Assembly (NCBI GenBank): GCA_937900215.1
Contig: CALCFH010000238.1
Span: forward strand, 1 to 6,804
Length of the DNA: 6,804 nt
DNA from: an uncultured Cryomorphaceae bacterium
GTDB lineage: Bacteria > Bacteroidota > Bacteroidia > Flavobacteriales > Schleiferiaceae
Direction: 5' to 3'
Shown in pieces: positions 1 through 6,491 of this stretch (the first letter of the stretch is position 1; every line of letters starts with the position of its first letter). The notes beneath the pieces were generated by a model, which was not told the DNA's origin, ran no database searches, and worked only from the letters and a program-made list of their open reading frames with translations. The position numbers and the translations under genes were made by a program.

Positions 1-61
1 CCCCCTATAGATCTGAACTGTAAAAAGACTTGAACTTATGCTGGCTACTAGCGCAAAAACA

Positions 62-1690
62 CTATGGTAGAAATATTTTTTTTCGGAGATGATAAGTGGT
101 TTCATTCTGAGTAATTTCAACTTCTACAATGGAGACCTTATTATCTAAATTGTGGTTGGAAAGGTCTAAACAATTACCTGATGTTCTTAAAACTTGAACA
201 CCCAATAAATTGATTATTCTTATGGATTTCACCTCATTCTGATCAGTTCCATTTAATGTATTACTTGGTTTGAGGAAGACACAGAAATCATTACTTGAAA
301 TTTTAAATTCAATATCTGGAGTGGTGGATAGTGATTGATCGTTCTTTAGAGAAGATGTGTTTTTAAAGTAAAACTGATTAGAACCAGAGTCATAAAATGC
401 CACAAATGGACTTGTGCCCACAGAGCCAGAGATTGTTGGAAATATTTGGTCCACTTCATAATGATTACCCGAAAGTCTTCTAACTATATTGTCACTTGGC
501 AGTCCATTACTCCAATCAATAATACAGTATAGGATGTCCTTATCCAGCAAGTTGGGATTATTTTGATTACAATCCGTGTGTTCCCAAACTAATATAGCAT
601 AATCATTAACATAGGCAATATCCACATTTCTGTTGTCGCAATTTAGTATTGAATTAGTTGGTATGGTAAAAGACAATAAATTTATTGGTGTTAGATTCAA
701 TAAATTGTAGCTTCCACCAACTGTCAATAAGCTAGAAGTGCCGTTGGTATTAACTACGGTTGTTGCTAGCAACCAGTCTTTATAAGATGAACCATTCGAA
801 TACCAATTTGAAGCAAGACTCGGTACTGTAAGATCCTCACTCGTCGAGTATAACAGATTGCTTAGTAGACTACCATTTGTGTTATTAATAATATCGCTTG
901 TAGCAACTTGTGAAATGTATAGTTCTTCATTTCCTGCACTATTGATACGCGTGAAAGTAGCAATAGGAGTGCTAGTTGATAGATTGGTAGGGTCAGTAAC
1001 GAACCTAATATCTGAAAAAGTTTCTGAAGTATTTACACTCGCTGTTAGCGAAATACCTAAAACATGGTTTATCAGAGGATATGCACCGAAGGAATTTCCA
1101 ACAGTCGAAGTCCAATTTCCATAGATGTCGCCCTTTTTTAAGTAGATCGTTGTCTGAGGCGATGAAAAATTTGAATTTGAATAAGAGTGGAAAATTACAA
1201 CAACGTTATCTTGATCATCCACGGCCAATCTAGGCACACCGAACAGAGTTGAAGAATGAGATGCAACATTTCCAGAATTCAGTAAAGCATAATCTAAACC
1301 ATTCCACTGATAAATTTTAAACTTAATGGCTTTTTCTTGCTGGTATACTACAAGTAGGTTGTTTCCGCCGTTTCCAATCTTAACATCAAGGTTTCGAATA
1401 CTTTGATTTGAATTTAAATTGTCGGTACCAGTAACTAGTACTCCAGCGTTTGTTCTTCGCCAATAAAGAGTTGGAGAAGATAGACCAGCATTAACTAGTA
1501 CTTCTACTCTTAAATCAGTAATGCTTGTAGTCAAAACAAATAAATCACTACTTGTCCGAGGGTTATTAAAACCTACATCTAAATTATTAAAAGCCAAGTT
1601 GTCAATTGGATTGAAAGGTGGTTCTACTTGGGCATAACCAAAATAGTTATTCAGAAGTAGTATTAAGGTTAAAAGTGTAAGTTTTTTCAT
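62..1690 (-). CDS. Secreted beta-rich protein with divergent T9SS-like C-terminal tail
   Basis: This is a 542-aa exported protein of unknown function. Residues 1-20 form a signal peptide (MKKLT, a hydrophobic run, then GYA before Gln21). Four segments share the pattern of a short strand, a D/N-rich turn and a hydrophobic strand ending in V-V/A-[YFW]: about 99-118, 152-168, 353-371 and 417-433. This resembles blades of a beta-propeller (BNR or Kelch style), but I cannot assign a family. Residues about 487-542 resemble a type IX secretion sorting domain: VKSIRIINLLGVQVL, then LDLSNHNL, and a final basic-hydrophobic KKIFLP. The tail is atypical: the usual PNP near its start is replaced by LKPSN, and the usual G-x-Y before the last strands is DNKVSIVEVEI. 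By family knowledge such proteins cross the outer membrane through T9SS and are released or attached to the surface. The ATG follows an A-rich stretch typical of Bacteroidota. Sample lines counted by hand give about 28-35% G+C, below the other genes (42-48%). It is probably a monocistronic, strain-variable gene. Confidence 0.85.
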   Translation of the reverse strand: MKKLTLLTLILLLNNYFGYAQVEPPFNPIDNLAFNNLDVGFNNPRTSSDLFVLTTSITDLRVEVLVNAGLSSPTLYWRRTNAGVLVTGTDNLNSNQSIRNLDVKIGNGGNNLLVVYQQEKAIKFKIYQWNGLDYALLNSGNVASHSSTLFGVPRLAVDDQDNVVVIFHSYSNSNFSSPQTTIYLKKGDIYGNWTSTVGNSFGAYPLINHVLGISLTASVNTSETFSDIRFVTDPTNLSTSTPIATFTRINSAGNEELYISQVATSDIINNTNGSLLSNLLYSTSEDLTVPSLASNWYSNGSSYKDWLLATTVVNTNGTSSLLTVGGSYNLLNLTPINLLSFTIPTNSILNCDNRNVDIAYVNDYAILVWEHTDCNQNNPNLLDKDILYCIIDWSNGLPSDNIVRRLSGNHYEVDQIFPTISGSVGTSPFVAFYDSGSNQFYFKNTSSLKNDQSLSTTPDIEFKISSNDFCVFLKPSNTLNGTDQNEVKSIRIINLLGVQVLRTSGNCLDLSNHNLDNKVSIVEVEITQNETTYHLRKKIFLP

Positions 1691-1964
1691 TTTTTTTAAT
1701 AAAAGTACTGTTTCTATTTGAGATTTGGACTTTACGACCTTTAAAGTTTGATATTAGAGGCAAAGTCTTTATTGACAGTGGTAGAGTACTATTTTATAAT
1801 GGTGGAAGAAGTTAGTATCTCTTTGCAATATTAATCAAGTTACAATTAGTCAATAAAAAGGATAAGAATTTTATAAATAGGCTTTCATTGTGCCATTAAT
1901 AGAGATTCTTTCTCGTTCAAATAATTATGCATAGAGTGACATTCAGAGCCATGTTTTTTCTTGT
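1691..1964. other. Intergenic region, no gene recognised
   Basis: This 274-bp AT-rich gap separates the secreted-protein gene from the end of the dps-DUF1684 operon. It must hold the promoter of the gene at 62-1690 and perhaps the operon terminator. I found no CAAAnnTA (the minus-strand image of TAnnTTTG) and no strong hairpin followed by a T-run. The only small dyads are GAGA/TCTC at 1902-1905 and 1911-1914 and the palindrome TATGCATA at 1926-1933, both too weak to call. No start-to-stop frame here looks coding. Confidence 0.6.
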
Positions 1965-2585
1965 CTACTTCTTCACAATTCCCTCCTTAACTCCTGCGAG
2001 AATGGGAAGTTGCAATTGGTTTTCATCGGGAACCAGAGGGCAAGAAAAGCGATGACTATAGGCGCAATAGGGATTGTATGCTTTGTTAAAATCAACCACT
2101 AAGAGGTCTGCCGCTGGAATGCGGATATCGAGGTATCTGCCTCCACCATAGGTTTCTTCTCCATTGGTAAAATCTTTGAAAGGCAGGAAGAGGTAGTCTT
2201 CATAGCCTTCTTTGCTTACTAGGTTGAGGTTCTGATATACATTCAAAACGCATGCGATCCCTTCGATGGTAAAATGGATCTCTCCGTACTTTACATACAG
2301 AGGTTTGCGCTCTGTGGAGGTAGGCATTTCAAATGGCACCTCCTCTGGGGTGCGAATCCAAACGGCCTCTACTCTATAGTTTGCGTTGATCTCAAAAAAA
2401 GGCAATGCCTTGAATTTCTTCAGGTCTTTCTTGTCTAACGGACTCTCTTCCTTATTGCCATAGTGTTCGTTCAATTCAACTCTATGGGCTTGGTTGTCTG
2501 CGATAAAAAAGGCATGGAGACTGTCTTGCTGTGCAGGAAGCTGCATGGCAAGAAACAGACTTATTAGAGCAAGAATACTTCTCAT
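1965..2585 (-). CDS. Exported DUF1684 family protein
   Basis: This is a 206-aa protein of the DUF1684 family, whose biochemical role is not established. Residues 1-18 form a signal peptide (MRSIL, hydrophobic core, LPA before Gln19), so it should act in the periplasm. The N-terminal part shows the family's SPL..KKDLKKFKALPFF pattern (about residues 48-63). The C-terminal signature is YGGGRYLDIRIP (146-157), then DFNKAYNPYCAY (165-176), a second cysteine in SCPL (181-184) and ENQLQLPILAGVK (188-200). This mirrors the DFNrAYNPpCA...CPlp..ENrL core I know from the family; the paired Cys174 and Cys182 could bind metal or form a disulfide (inference). An in-frame ATG ten codons upstream at 2615 would overlap pafA by 29 bp and put a non-signal extension before the signal peptide, so the ATG at 2585 is preferred. 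That ATG lies one base after the pafA stop (TAATATG), which suggests translational coupling and a role tied to PafA or to the same stress response. Confidence 0.88.
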   Translation of the reverse strand: MRSILALISLFLAMQLPAQQDSLHAFFIADNQAHRVELNEHYGNKEESPLDKKDLKKFKALPFFEINANYRVEAVWIRTPEEVPFEMPTSTERKPLYVKYGEIHFTIEGIACVLNVYQNLNLVSKEGYEDYLFLPFKDFTNGEETYGGGRYLDIRIPAADLLVVDFNKAYNPYCAYSHRFSCPLVPDENQLQLPILAGVKEGIVKK

Positions 2586-2586
2586 A

Positions 2587-4215
2587 TTAAAATAGGGGTT
2601 TGCCAATACAGCCATCGGGCTCCATTATGTTGAGTAGTTGTGCAAGGGTAGGAACAATATCTACAATATATACTTCTTCTTGGGAGCGCATGGGGGCAAT
2701 ACTTCCACCAAAAAACAAAAGAGGCACATGGGTGTCGTAATCGTACGCTGAACCGTGAGTGGTTCCTTTATCGTGGCTGCCTGTTGTGTAATTAGCTTGG
2801 AGTTCAAAGACAATGTCGCCAGAAAGAGACGGGTGCATTCCGTTTAGCAGAGGGAAGTATCTGCCTCTTTGAGCAGTAAAACCATCTAGTGCATTTTTAG
2901 TGTGGATGGAAGTGATTTCGTTAAACTCGCTGCGCAGACATTCTACTAATTCTTGTCGGGCAGTAGCTATATTTATTTTCATCTCCATCAACTTTTCTCT
3001 GTCGAGATAGATCTGATTGTCGTAGACTGTTTTAACCAACATAGAATCTTGCCAAAGGTGTTGCGCTTGTTGCCTCAATCTTCTTTGAATAGTAGTTGAT
3101 TCAATATCTCCCGCTGGAATTCGGTTGGCGTCGAGGTATTTACCATTGGGCTTCACTCCATGGTCGGCGGTTAAGAAGAGAATATAGTTTCCCTTGCCCA
3201 TTTTTTCGTCGAGGTAATCGAGCAACTGCGCAATCTCTGCATCTAAGCGTAGGTAGGTGTCGCGTATTTCAACCGAGTTAGGACCATAACAGTGACCGAT
3301 ATAATCGGGTGAGCTAAAGGAAATAGATAAAAGATCGGTATAATTGTCTTTTCCCAATTCTTCCTTCTCTATAAGCTCCATTGCCATTTCGGTAAGCAAG
3401 CGGTTTCCGTAAGGAGTATAGGGGAGCAGCTCCCATTTCTTTTCCTTTTTAAGCGAGCGGAAATGATGGGGGAAGCTCAGGTCTCCTTCTTTGAAAACAT
3501 CTACCTCACCGGGGGCTTCATCTGGAAAGGAAGTGGAGTAACGCTCAAGCGGCAGTAAGGTTTCCCAATCTTTATCCATCCAATCCAATACCCTCTCTTT
3601 CTTATTGAAATCTTCTACCCATTTAGGAAGTGCCACACGATAATAAGAAGAGCTGATCATCCTTCCAGAGCTGGCATCGTACCAGTAGGCTCCATCGCCC
3701 ATAAATCCAGCCGGAATTACCGCGCCTCTATCCTTTATACTAATGCCAAAAACCTTTGAAGCACTGTTGTTGCTCATCTTTAGAGCGTCGCCTAGGGTGT
3801 TAGTCTTCAGTCTTTTGGGCGAGCATTGTCCCTTATCGTTCTTTGCTCCCAAGGTTTTATAAAGAGTGTCGGTAACGCAATAGATCTCTTTGCCCTCATC
3901 GTAACTATACCAATGGTTGCCGATTATACCATTCTTATACGGACTAGAGCCTGTATACACGCAGGCATGGCCAGGAGCCGTATAGGTAGGGATATAGTTA
4001 AAATGCGCATAGCTGAAGTTTGCACCCTCTTTCAACAAGCGTTTAAATCCTTTTTCAGAGTAATCGTCTTGAAAGCGATAGAGGTAATCGAAGCGCATTT
4101 GGTCTACCACAACCCCCACAACGAGCTTGGGTGTTTGGGTGGAAGAGGATTGTGCTTTGGCAGTAAAGACACAGAGAGAAGTCAGAAGGACAAGAAGAAA
4201 GGGAAGTTTATTCAT
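2587..4215 (-). CDS. pafA: PafA-type alkaline phosphatase (periplasmic phosphomonoesterase)
   Basis: This is a 542-aa exported enzyme of the alkaline phosphatase superfamily, predicted to hydrolyse phosphate monoesters with two zinc ions. Residues 1-21 are a signal peptide (MNKLP, hydrophobic core, AKA before Gln22). The catalytic set is complete: Asp38 in VVVDQMR, nucleophile Thr79 in PTYTAPGHA, Asn100 in IIGNHW, Lys161 and Arg163 in SIKDRGA, Asp304 and His308 in SPDYIGH, Asp351-His352 in TADHG, and His487 in GTTHGSA. From memory, Elizabethkingia PafA uses D38, T79, N100, K162, R164, D305, H309, D352, H353 and H486, nearly the same numbers in a protein of almost the same length. The N-K-R trio separates PafA-like monoesterases from the related nucleotide pyrophosphatase/phosphodiesterases. 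PafA enzymes are known for activity that is not repressed by phosphate. A longer frame from a TTG at 4275 adds 20 charged residues ahead of the signal peptide and runs into the upstream gene, so the ATG at 4215 is chosen. The gap to the upstream Nudix gene is 49 bp. Confidence 0.93.
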   Translation of the reverse strand: MNKLPFLLVLLTSLCVFTAKAQSSSTQTPKLVVGVVVDQMRFDYLYRFQDDYSEKGFKRLLKEGANFSYAHFNYIPTYTAPGHACVYTGSSPYKNGIIGNHWYSYDEGKEIYCVTDTLYKTLGAKNDKGQCSPKRLKTNTLGDALKMSNNSASKVFGISIKDRGAVIPAGFMGDGAYWYDASSGRMISSSYYRVALPKWVEDFNKKERVLDWMDKDWETLLPLERYSTSFPDEAPGEVDVFKEGDLSFPHHFRSLKKEKKWELLPYTPYGNRLLTEMAMELIEKEELGKDNYTDLLSISFSSPDYIGHCYGPNSVEIRDTYLRLDAEIAQLLDYLDEKMGKGNYILFLTADHGVKPNGKYLDANRIPAGDIESTTIQRRLRQQAQHLWQDSMLVKTVYDNQIYLDREKLMEMKINIATARQELVECLRSEFNEITSIHTKNALDGFTAQRGRYFPLLNGMHPSLSGDIVFELQANYTTGSHDKGTTHGSAYDYDTHVPLLFFGGSIAPMRSQEEVYIVDIVPTLAQLLNIMEPDGCIGKPLF

Positions 4216-4264
4216 CTCAGCAAAAATAGGAAGGCTAAGGTGCGGAATTCTTCTTTCTCTTGAG

Positions 4265-4912
4265 TTACGGATCAATTAAGTCTAAGAGTTCGTTTAAGAT
4301 CATGGCCGTAGCGCCCCAAATGATGTGCTCCTTCCAAATAAAGGCGGGTACTTCCACCGGACCAAAACTGGTAGGACGAATACTCATTTGAAAAGCATTG
4401 GGTCTTCTAAGGTCAGACAAAGGCAGCTCTAGAATTTGATCTACTTCGGTAGGGTCAGGTCTCCAAATGGGAATCTCATTGAGGGTAGACAAGATGGGTA
4501 CCACCTCAAACTTGCTAGGCGGAATATACAGCCTAGTCAGTTCGCCCAGCACTCTGGGTAGATGCACAGGAATGCCTACTTCCTCCTCTGCTTCCCTGAG
4601 TGCAGTATGTGTAAAGCTAGGGTCAGACTCCTCGGTTTTCCCACCTGGGAAAGCAATCTGTTTGCTGTGTACCCCATTGTATGAAGGGCGCAAAATGAGG
4701 GTAGTGTGGAGTTCTTCGTTGCGTTGAAAGAGGCTTACCAATACGGCAGAGGTTTTTCTGTTCTCCGGAAAAGGATCCCAGAGATTCGGCCTGCGTTCGG
4801 GTGGAACCATTCTTTCATGGGAAATCAATCCCGGCAATCCATTCGAGAATCGCTCTTCCACCCTTAAGAGAGCAGAATGACCTTGAAAGAGTTCGTGTTT
4901 TACGCCATCCAT
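4265..4912 (-). CDS. Nudix hydrolase, CoA pyrophosphatase-like
   Basis: This is a 215-aa cytosolic Nudix enzyme of the CoA pyrophosphatase (NudL/UPF0035-type) group, predicted to cut CoA or its oxidised or acylated forms into 4'-phosphopantetheine and 3',5'-ADP using Mg2+ or Mn2+. Group marks are the N-terminal MVPPER segment (about 35-40), the pre-box motif LILRPSYNGVHSKQIAFPGG (about 72-91), the Nudix box from GGK at 90 to REAEEEVGI (106-114) with catalytic Glu110 and Glu111, and WGATAMILNELL near the C-terminus. The box has Asp rather than Glu at the first acidic site and one extra residue, as I recall for CoA-type members. A TTG at 4927 could add five residues, but the ATG at 4912 is the natural start and overlaps the last 13 bp of dps, which points to translational coupling. 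Substrate is inferred from family marks; another nucleoside-diphosphate derivative is possible. Beside oxyR and dps, a role in clearing damaged or oxidised CoA is an attractive but untested idea. Confidence 0.9.
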   Translation of the reverse strand: MDGVKHELFQGHSALLRVEERFSNGLPGLISHERMVPPERRPNLWDPFPENRKTSAVLVSLFQRNEELHTTLILRPSYNGVHSKQIAFPGGKTEESDPSFTHTALREAEEEVGIPVHLPRVLGELTRLYIPPSKFEVVPILSTLNEIPIWRPDPTEVDQILELPLSDLRRPNAFQMSIRPTSFGPVEVPAFIWKEHIIWGATAMILNELLDLIDP

Positions 4913-5373
4913 GAACGGAACATCCAAAGGGTTTTTTCTTGTTCGGCAATAAAAGTACTCAGCATATCGGTTGTTCCGTCGTCGGCACCCTCGGTTGCCA
5001 TAGAGGCAATGGGACGTTCAAGTTCAATTAAGGCTGTAAGATTCTCCACAATGAGTTCTACGGCCAGATGGTCTTTATGAATGTTCTTTCCAATGCGCAG
5101 TGTAGCATGCGAAAGGTATTCTTCAAAAGTGTGCATTGGATGTGCACCCAAGGTAAGAATACGTTCGGCTATAAGGTCGATTTTTATCTGAGAGTCAGTA
5201 TAGAGTTCTTCAAATTTCAGGTGAAGTTCGAAAAAGTTTTTGCCCTTTATGTTCCAGTGCAATCCCCTAAGGTTTTGATAATAAATCTGAAAGTTGGCTA
5301 GCAATATATTTAGGCTCTTGGCGGCAGAAAGACTTTGTTCAGTTTCTAGTCCAATGTGATTAATAGCTGTCAT
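4900..5373 (-). CDS. dps: Dps family ferritin-like DNA-protection protein
   Basis: This is a 157-aa Dps/ferritin-like protein, expected to form a 12-subunit shell that oxidises Fe2+ with hydrogen peroxide and stores the iron, limiting Fenton damage. The ferroxidase ligands, shared across two subunits, are His39 (RGLHWNIKG), His51 (LHLKFEE), Glu55, Asp66 and Glu70 (DLIAER). Their spacing (12, 16, 27 and 31 residues from the first His) matches Listeria Dps (H31, H43, D47, D58, E62) and E. coli Dps (H51, H63, D67, D78, E82), with Glu for the third residue. The N-terminal tail is short and has no lysines before Lys19, so DNA binding of the E. coli type is doubtful; the main role is probably iron and peroxide removal. 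It is the first gene of the probable four-gene operon and is divergent from oxyR across 85 bp, fitting OxyR control. The ATG at 5373 lies 21 bp after a good -7 element, with no Shine-Dalgarno sequence. Confidence 0.96.
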   Translation of the reverse strand: MTAINHIGLETEQSLSAAKSLNILLANFQIYYQNLRGLHWNIKGKNFFELHLKFEELYTDSQIKIDLIAERILTLGAHPMHTFEEYLSHATLRIGKNIHKDHLAVELIVENLTALIELERPIASMATEGADDGTTDMLSTFIAEQEKTLWMFRSWMA

Positions 5374-5394
5374 GGTTCATGTATTTTAGTCTTT

Positions 5395-5402
5395 CAAAGA
5401 TA
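5395..5402 (-). promoter_or_regulatory. Candidate dps promoter -7 element (TATCTTTG)
   Basis: On the minus strand this reads TATCTTTG, a perfect match to the Bacteroidota sigma consensus TAnnTTTG. It sits 21 bp upstream of the dps ATG, giving a short leader. No TTTG -33 element is present at the usual 17-23 bp further upstream, which would fit a promoter that needs an activator such as OxyR. The motif is seen; its use is inferred. Confidence 0.55.
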
Positions 5403-5421
5403 CCTTCTCTGCGGGTGCCAT

Positions 5422-5450
5422 TCTATTGAGTTTGCCACTCTGAACATAGA
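5422..5450. promoter_or_regulatory. Candidate OxyR operator in the oxyR-dps spacer
   Basis: The spacer holds nested inverted repeats: TCTAT (5422-5426) with ATAGA (5446-5450), and inside them GAGT (5428-5431) with ACTC (5437-5440). The two dyads are offset by about 2 bp, and the spacing does not match the E. coli ATAG-N7-CTAT array, so this is an imperfect site. Its centre lies about 35 bp upstream of the dps -7 element, a usual position for a LysR-type activator, and close before the oxyR start, where it could also give autoregulation. A possible oxyR -7 element with one mismatch, TGAGTTTG, overlaps it at 5427-5434. Confidence 0.3.
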
Positions 5451-5458
5451 CAAAACAG

Positions 5459-6397
5459 ATGACTATTACGCAACTAACCTATGCCTTGGCGGTGAATACC
5501 TACCGTCATTTCGGAAGAGCCGCCGAATCTTGCCATGTTACTCAGCCCACCTTGAGTATGCAAGTTCAGAAGCTCGAAGATGAGTTGGGTATTATTTTAT
5601 TCGACCGAAACAAACATCCGGTAGAGCCCACCGAAGCGGGGAAGCACTTGCTGCAGCAGGCTGAAAGCATATTGTTTGAAGTACAGGCGATGAACGGAAT
5701 GGTGGAAGAGCTGAAAGGCAGTTTAAAGGGAGACTTTCGATTGGCCATTATTCCCACCTTGGCGCCTTCTATCTTACACCGATTGGTACCTAAGCTACAG
5801 AAGTTCTTACCCGAGGTAGATTTTCGCATTCAAGAGATGCAAACAGAGCAGATTATTGTAGCCTTGCGAAATAGAGACATAGACGGAGCCATTTTGGCTA
5901 CTCCTTTAGAAGAGAAAGACCTGAAAGAATATCCGGTTTTTTATGAGCCCTTTATGGCGTACATACCCGAAGGTCACCGTTTAGAAAAGGAGAGCTTCAT
6001 TCTTCATTCTGAGTTAGACAGCCGAGATATGCTACTATTAAACGAGGGACACTGCTTTCGCAATTCAGTTTTAAAGCTGTGCAAGCATCCTGAAGAGCAT
6101 CCTTCTTCCATGAAGAAAATAGAAATAGAGAGCGGTAACTTCGATACATTGGTGCGCTTAAGTAGATTGGGTTATGGAATGACTTTATTGCCCTATCTCA
6201 CAGCTGCCGATTTACCAAAAGATCAACAGAAGTTTCTAAAGCCGCTAGACAATCCGATTCCAACCCGAGAAATAAGTGTTGTTTGTCTTCAATCGCACTA
6301 CAAGAAACGTATGGCCAAGGTCTTAGTGCAGGCATTGGAAGCCTGTGTACCGCAAAGATTAAAAGAAGAAAAGCATTCTGTGGTACAACCCCTCTAA
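5459..6397 (+). CDS. oxyR: OxyR-type LysR family peroxide sensor and regulator
   Basis: This is a 312-aa LysR-type transcription factor. Residues about 1-60 form the winged helix-turn-helix, with HFGRAAESCHVTQPTLS as the recognition region. The rest is the regulatory domain with two alpha/beta subdomains. It can be told from other LysR proteins by the redox motif GHCFRNSVLKLC (197-208): Cys199 is the peroxidatic residue and Cys208 its disulfide partner, at the same numbers and the same spacing as in E. coli OxyR. Thr100 in the IPT motif and His198, both near the peroxide pocket in E. coli OxyR, are also present, as is Arg201; the E. coli Asp202 position is Asn. A near-C-terminal GYGMTLLPYL (173-aa-domain end, about 239-248) is the common LysR hinge motif. 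By family knowledge hydrogen peroxide forms the 199-208 disulfide and switches target genes such as dps, catalase and ahpC. Its divergent neighbour here is dps. The ATG at 5459 follows an A-rich leader with no Shine-Dalgarno sequence. Confidence 0.95.
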   Translation: MTITQLTYALAVNTYRHFGRAAESCHVTQPTLSMQVQKLEDELGIILFDRNKHPVEPTEAGKHLLQQAESILFEVQAMNGMVEELKGSLKGDFRLAIIPTLAPSILHRLVPKLQKFLPEVDFRIQEMQTEQIIVALRNRDIDGAILATPLEEKDLKEYPVFYEPFMAYIPEGHRLEKESFILHSELDSRDMLLLNEGHCFRNSVLKLCKHPEEHPSSMKKIEIESGNFDTLVRLSRLGYGMTLLPYLTAADLPKDQQKFLKPLDNPIPTREISVVCLQSHYKKRMAKVLVQALEACVPQRLKEEKHSVVQPL

Positions 6398-6416
6398 AGA
6401 GAAATAGAATCTTGGC

Positions 6417-6473
6417 AGGCTTGTCTAAACAGAACAACCGATTTACCGAGCATCGGCTAAAAACGCCAAGCCT
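6417..6473. terminator. Possible bidirectional terminator between convergent genes
   Basis: In the 94-bp gap between the converging stops of oxyR and the right-edge gene, AGGCTTG (6417-6423) pairs with CAAGCCT (6467-6473) over 7 bp, and inside the loop CCGAT (6438-6442) pairs with ATCGG (6452-6456). Flanking A-runs on the plus strand (T-runs on the minus strand) lie at 6459-6463 and 6475-6479. The stems are short and the outer loop is 43 nt, so this may be a weak terminator or chance; position is the main support. Confidence 0.3.
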
Positions 6474-6491
6474 TAAAAAGACAACAGAATA

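Noticed and set aside
1926..1933. The palindrome TATGCATA downstream of the DUF1684 gene, considered as a terminator or protein site.
   Set aside because: It is short, AT-rich and without a loop or T-run, so it cannot be told from chance.
4150..4215. A possible lipoprotein signal in PafA (LLTSLC, Cys15).
   Set aside because: The residues before Cys do not fit a lipobox (Leu at -1), and a standard AKA-Q cleavage site follows at residues 19-22.
3826..4263. A 145-codon open frame on the plus strand opposite the start of pafA.
   Set aside because: It lies wholly antisense to a well-supported enzyme, shows no family motif or domain, and its length is explained by the coding bias of pafA.
5566..5829. 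An 87-codon minus-strand frame inside oxyR, and similar short frames opposite the Nudix, dps and secreted-protein genes.
   Set aside because: They are antisense to clear genes, rich in Ser/Cys/Arg as expected of shadow frames, and have no recognisable domain.
6311..6320. A direct repeat of ATGGCCAAGG at 6311-6320 and 6791-6800.
   Set aside because: Ten bases matching by chance is likely in a window of this size when both are in coding sequence; no target-site or element structure surrounds them.
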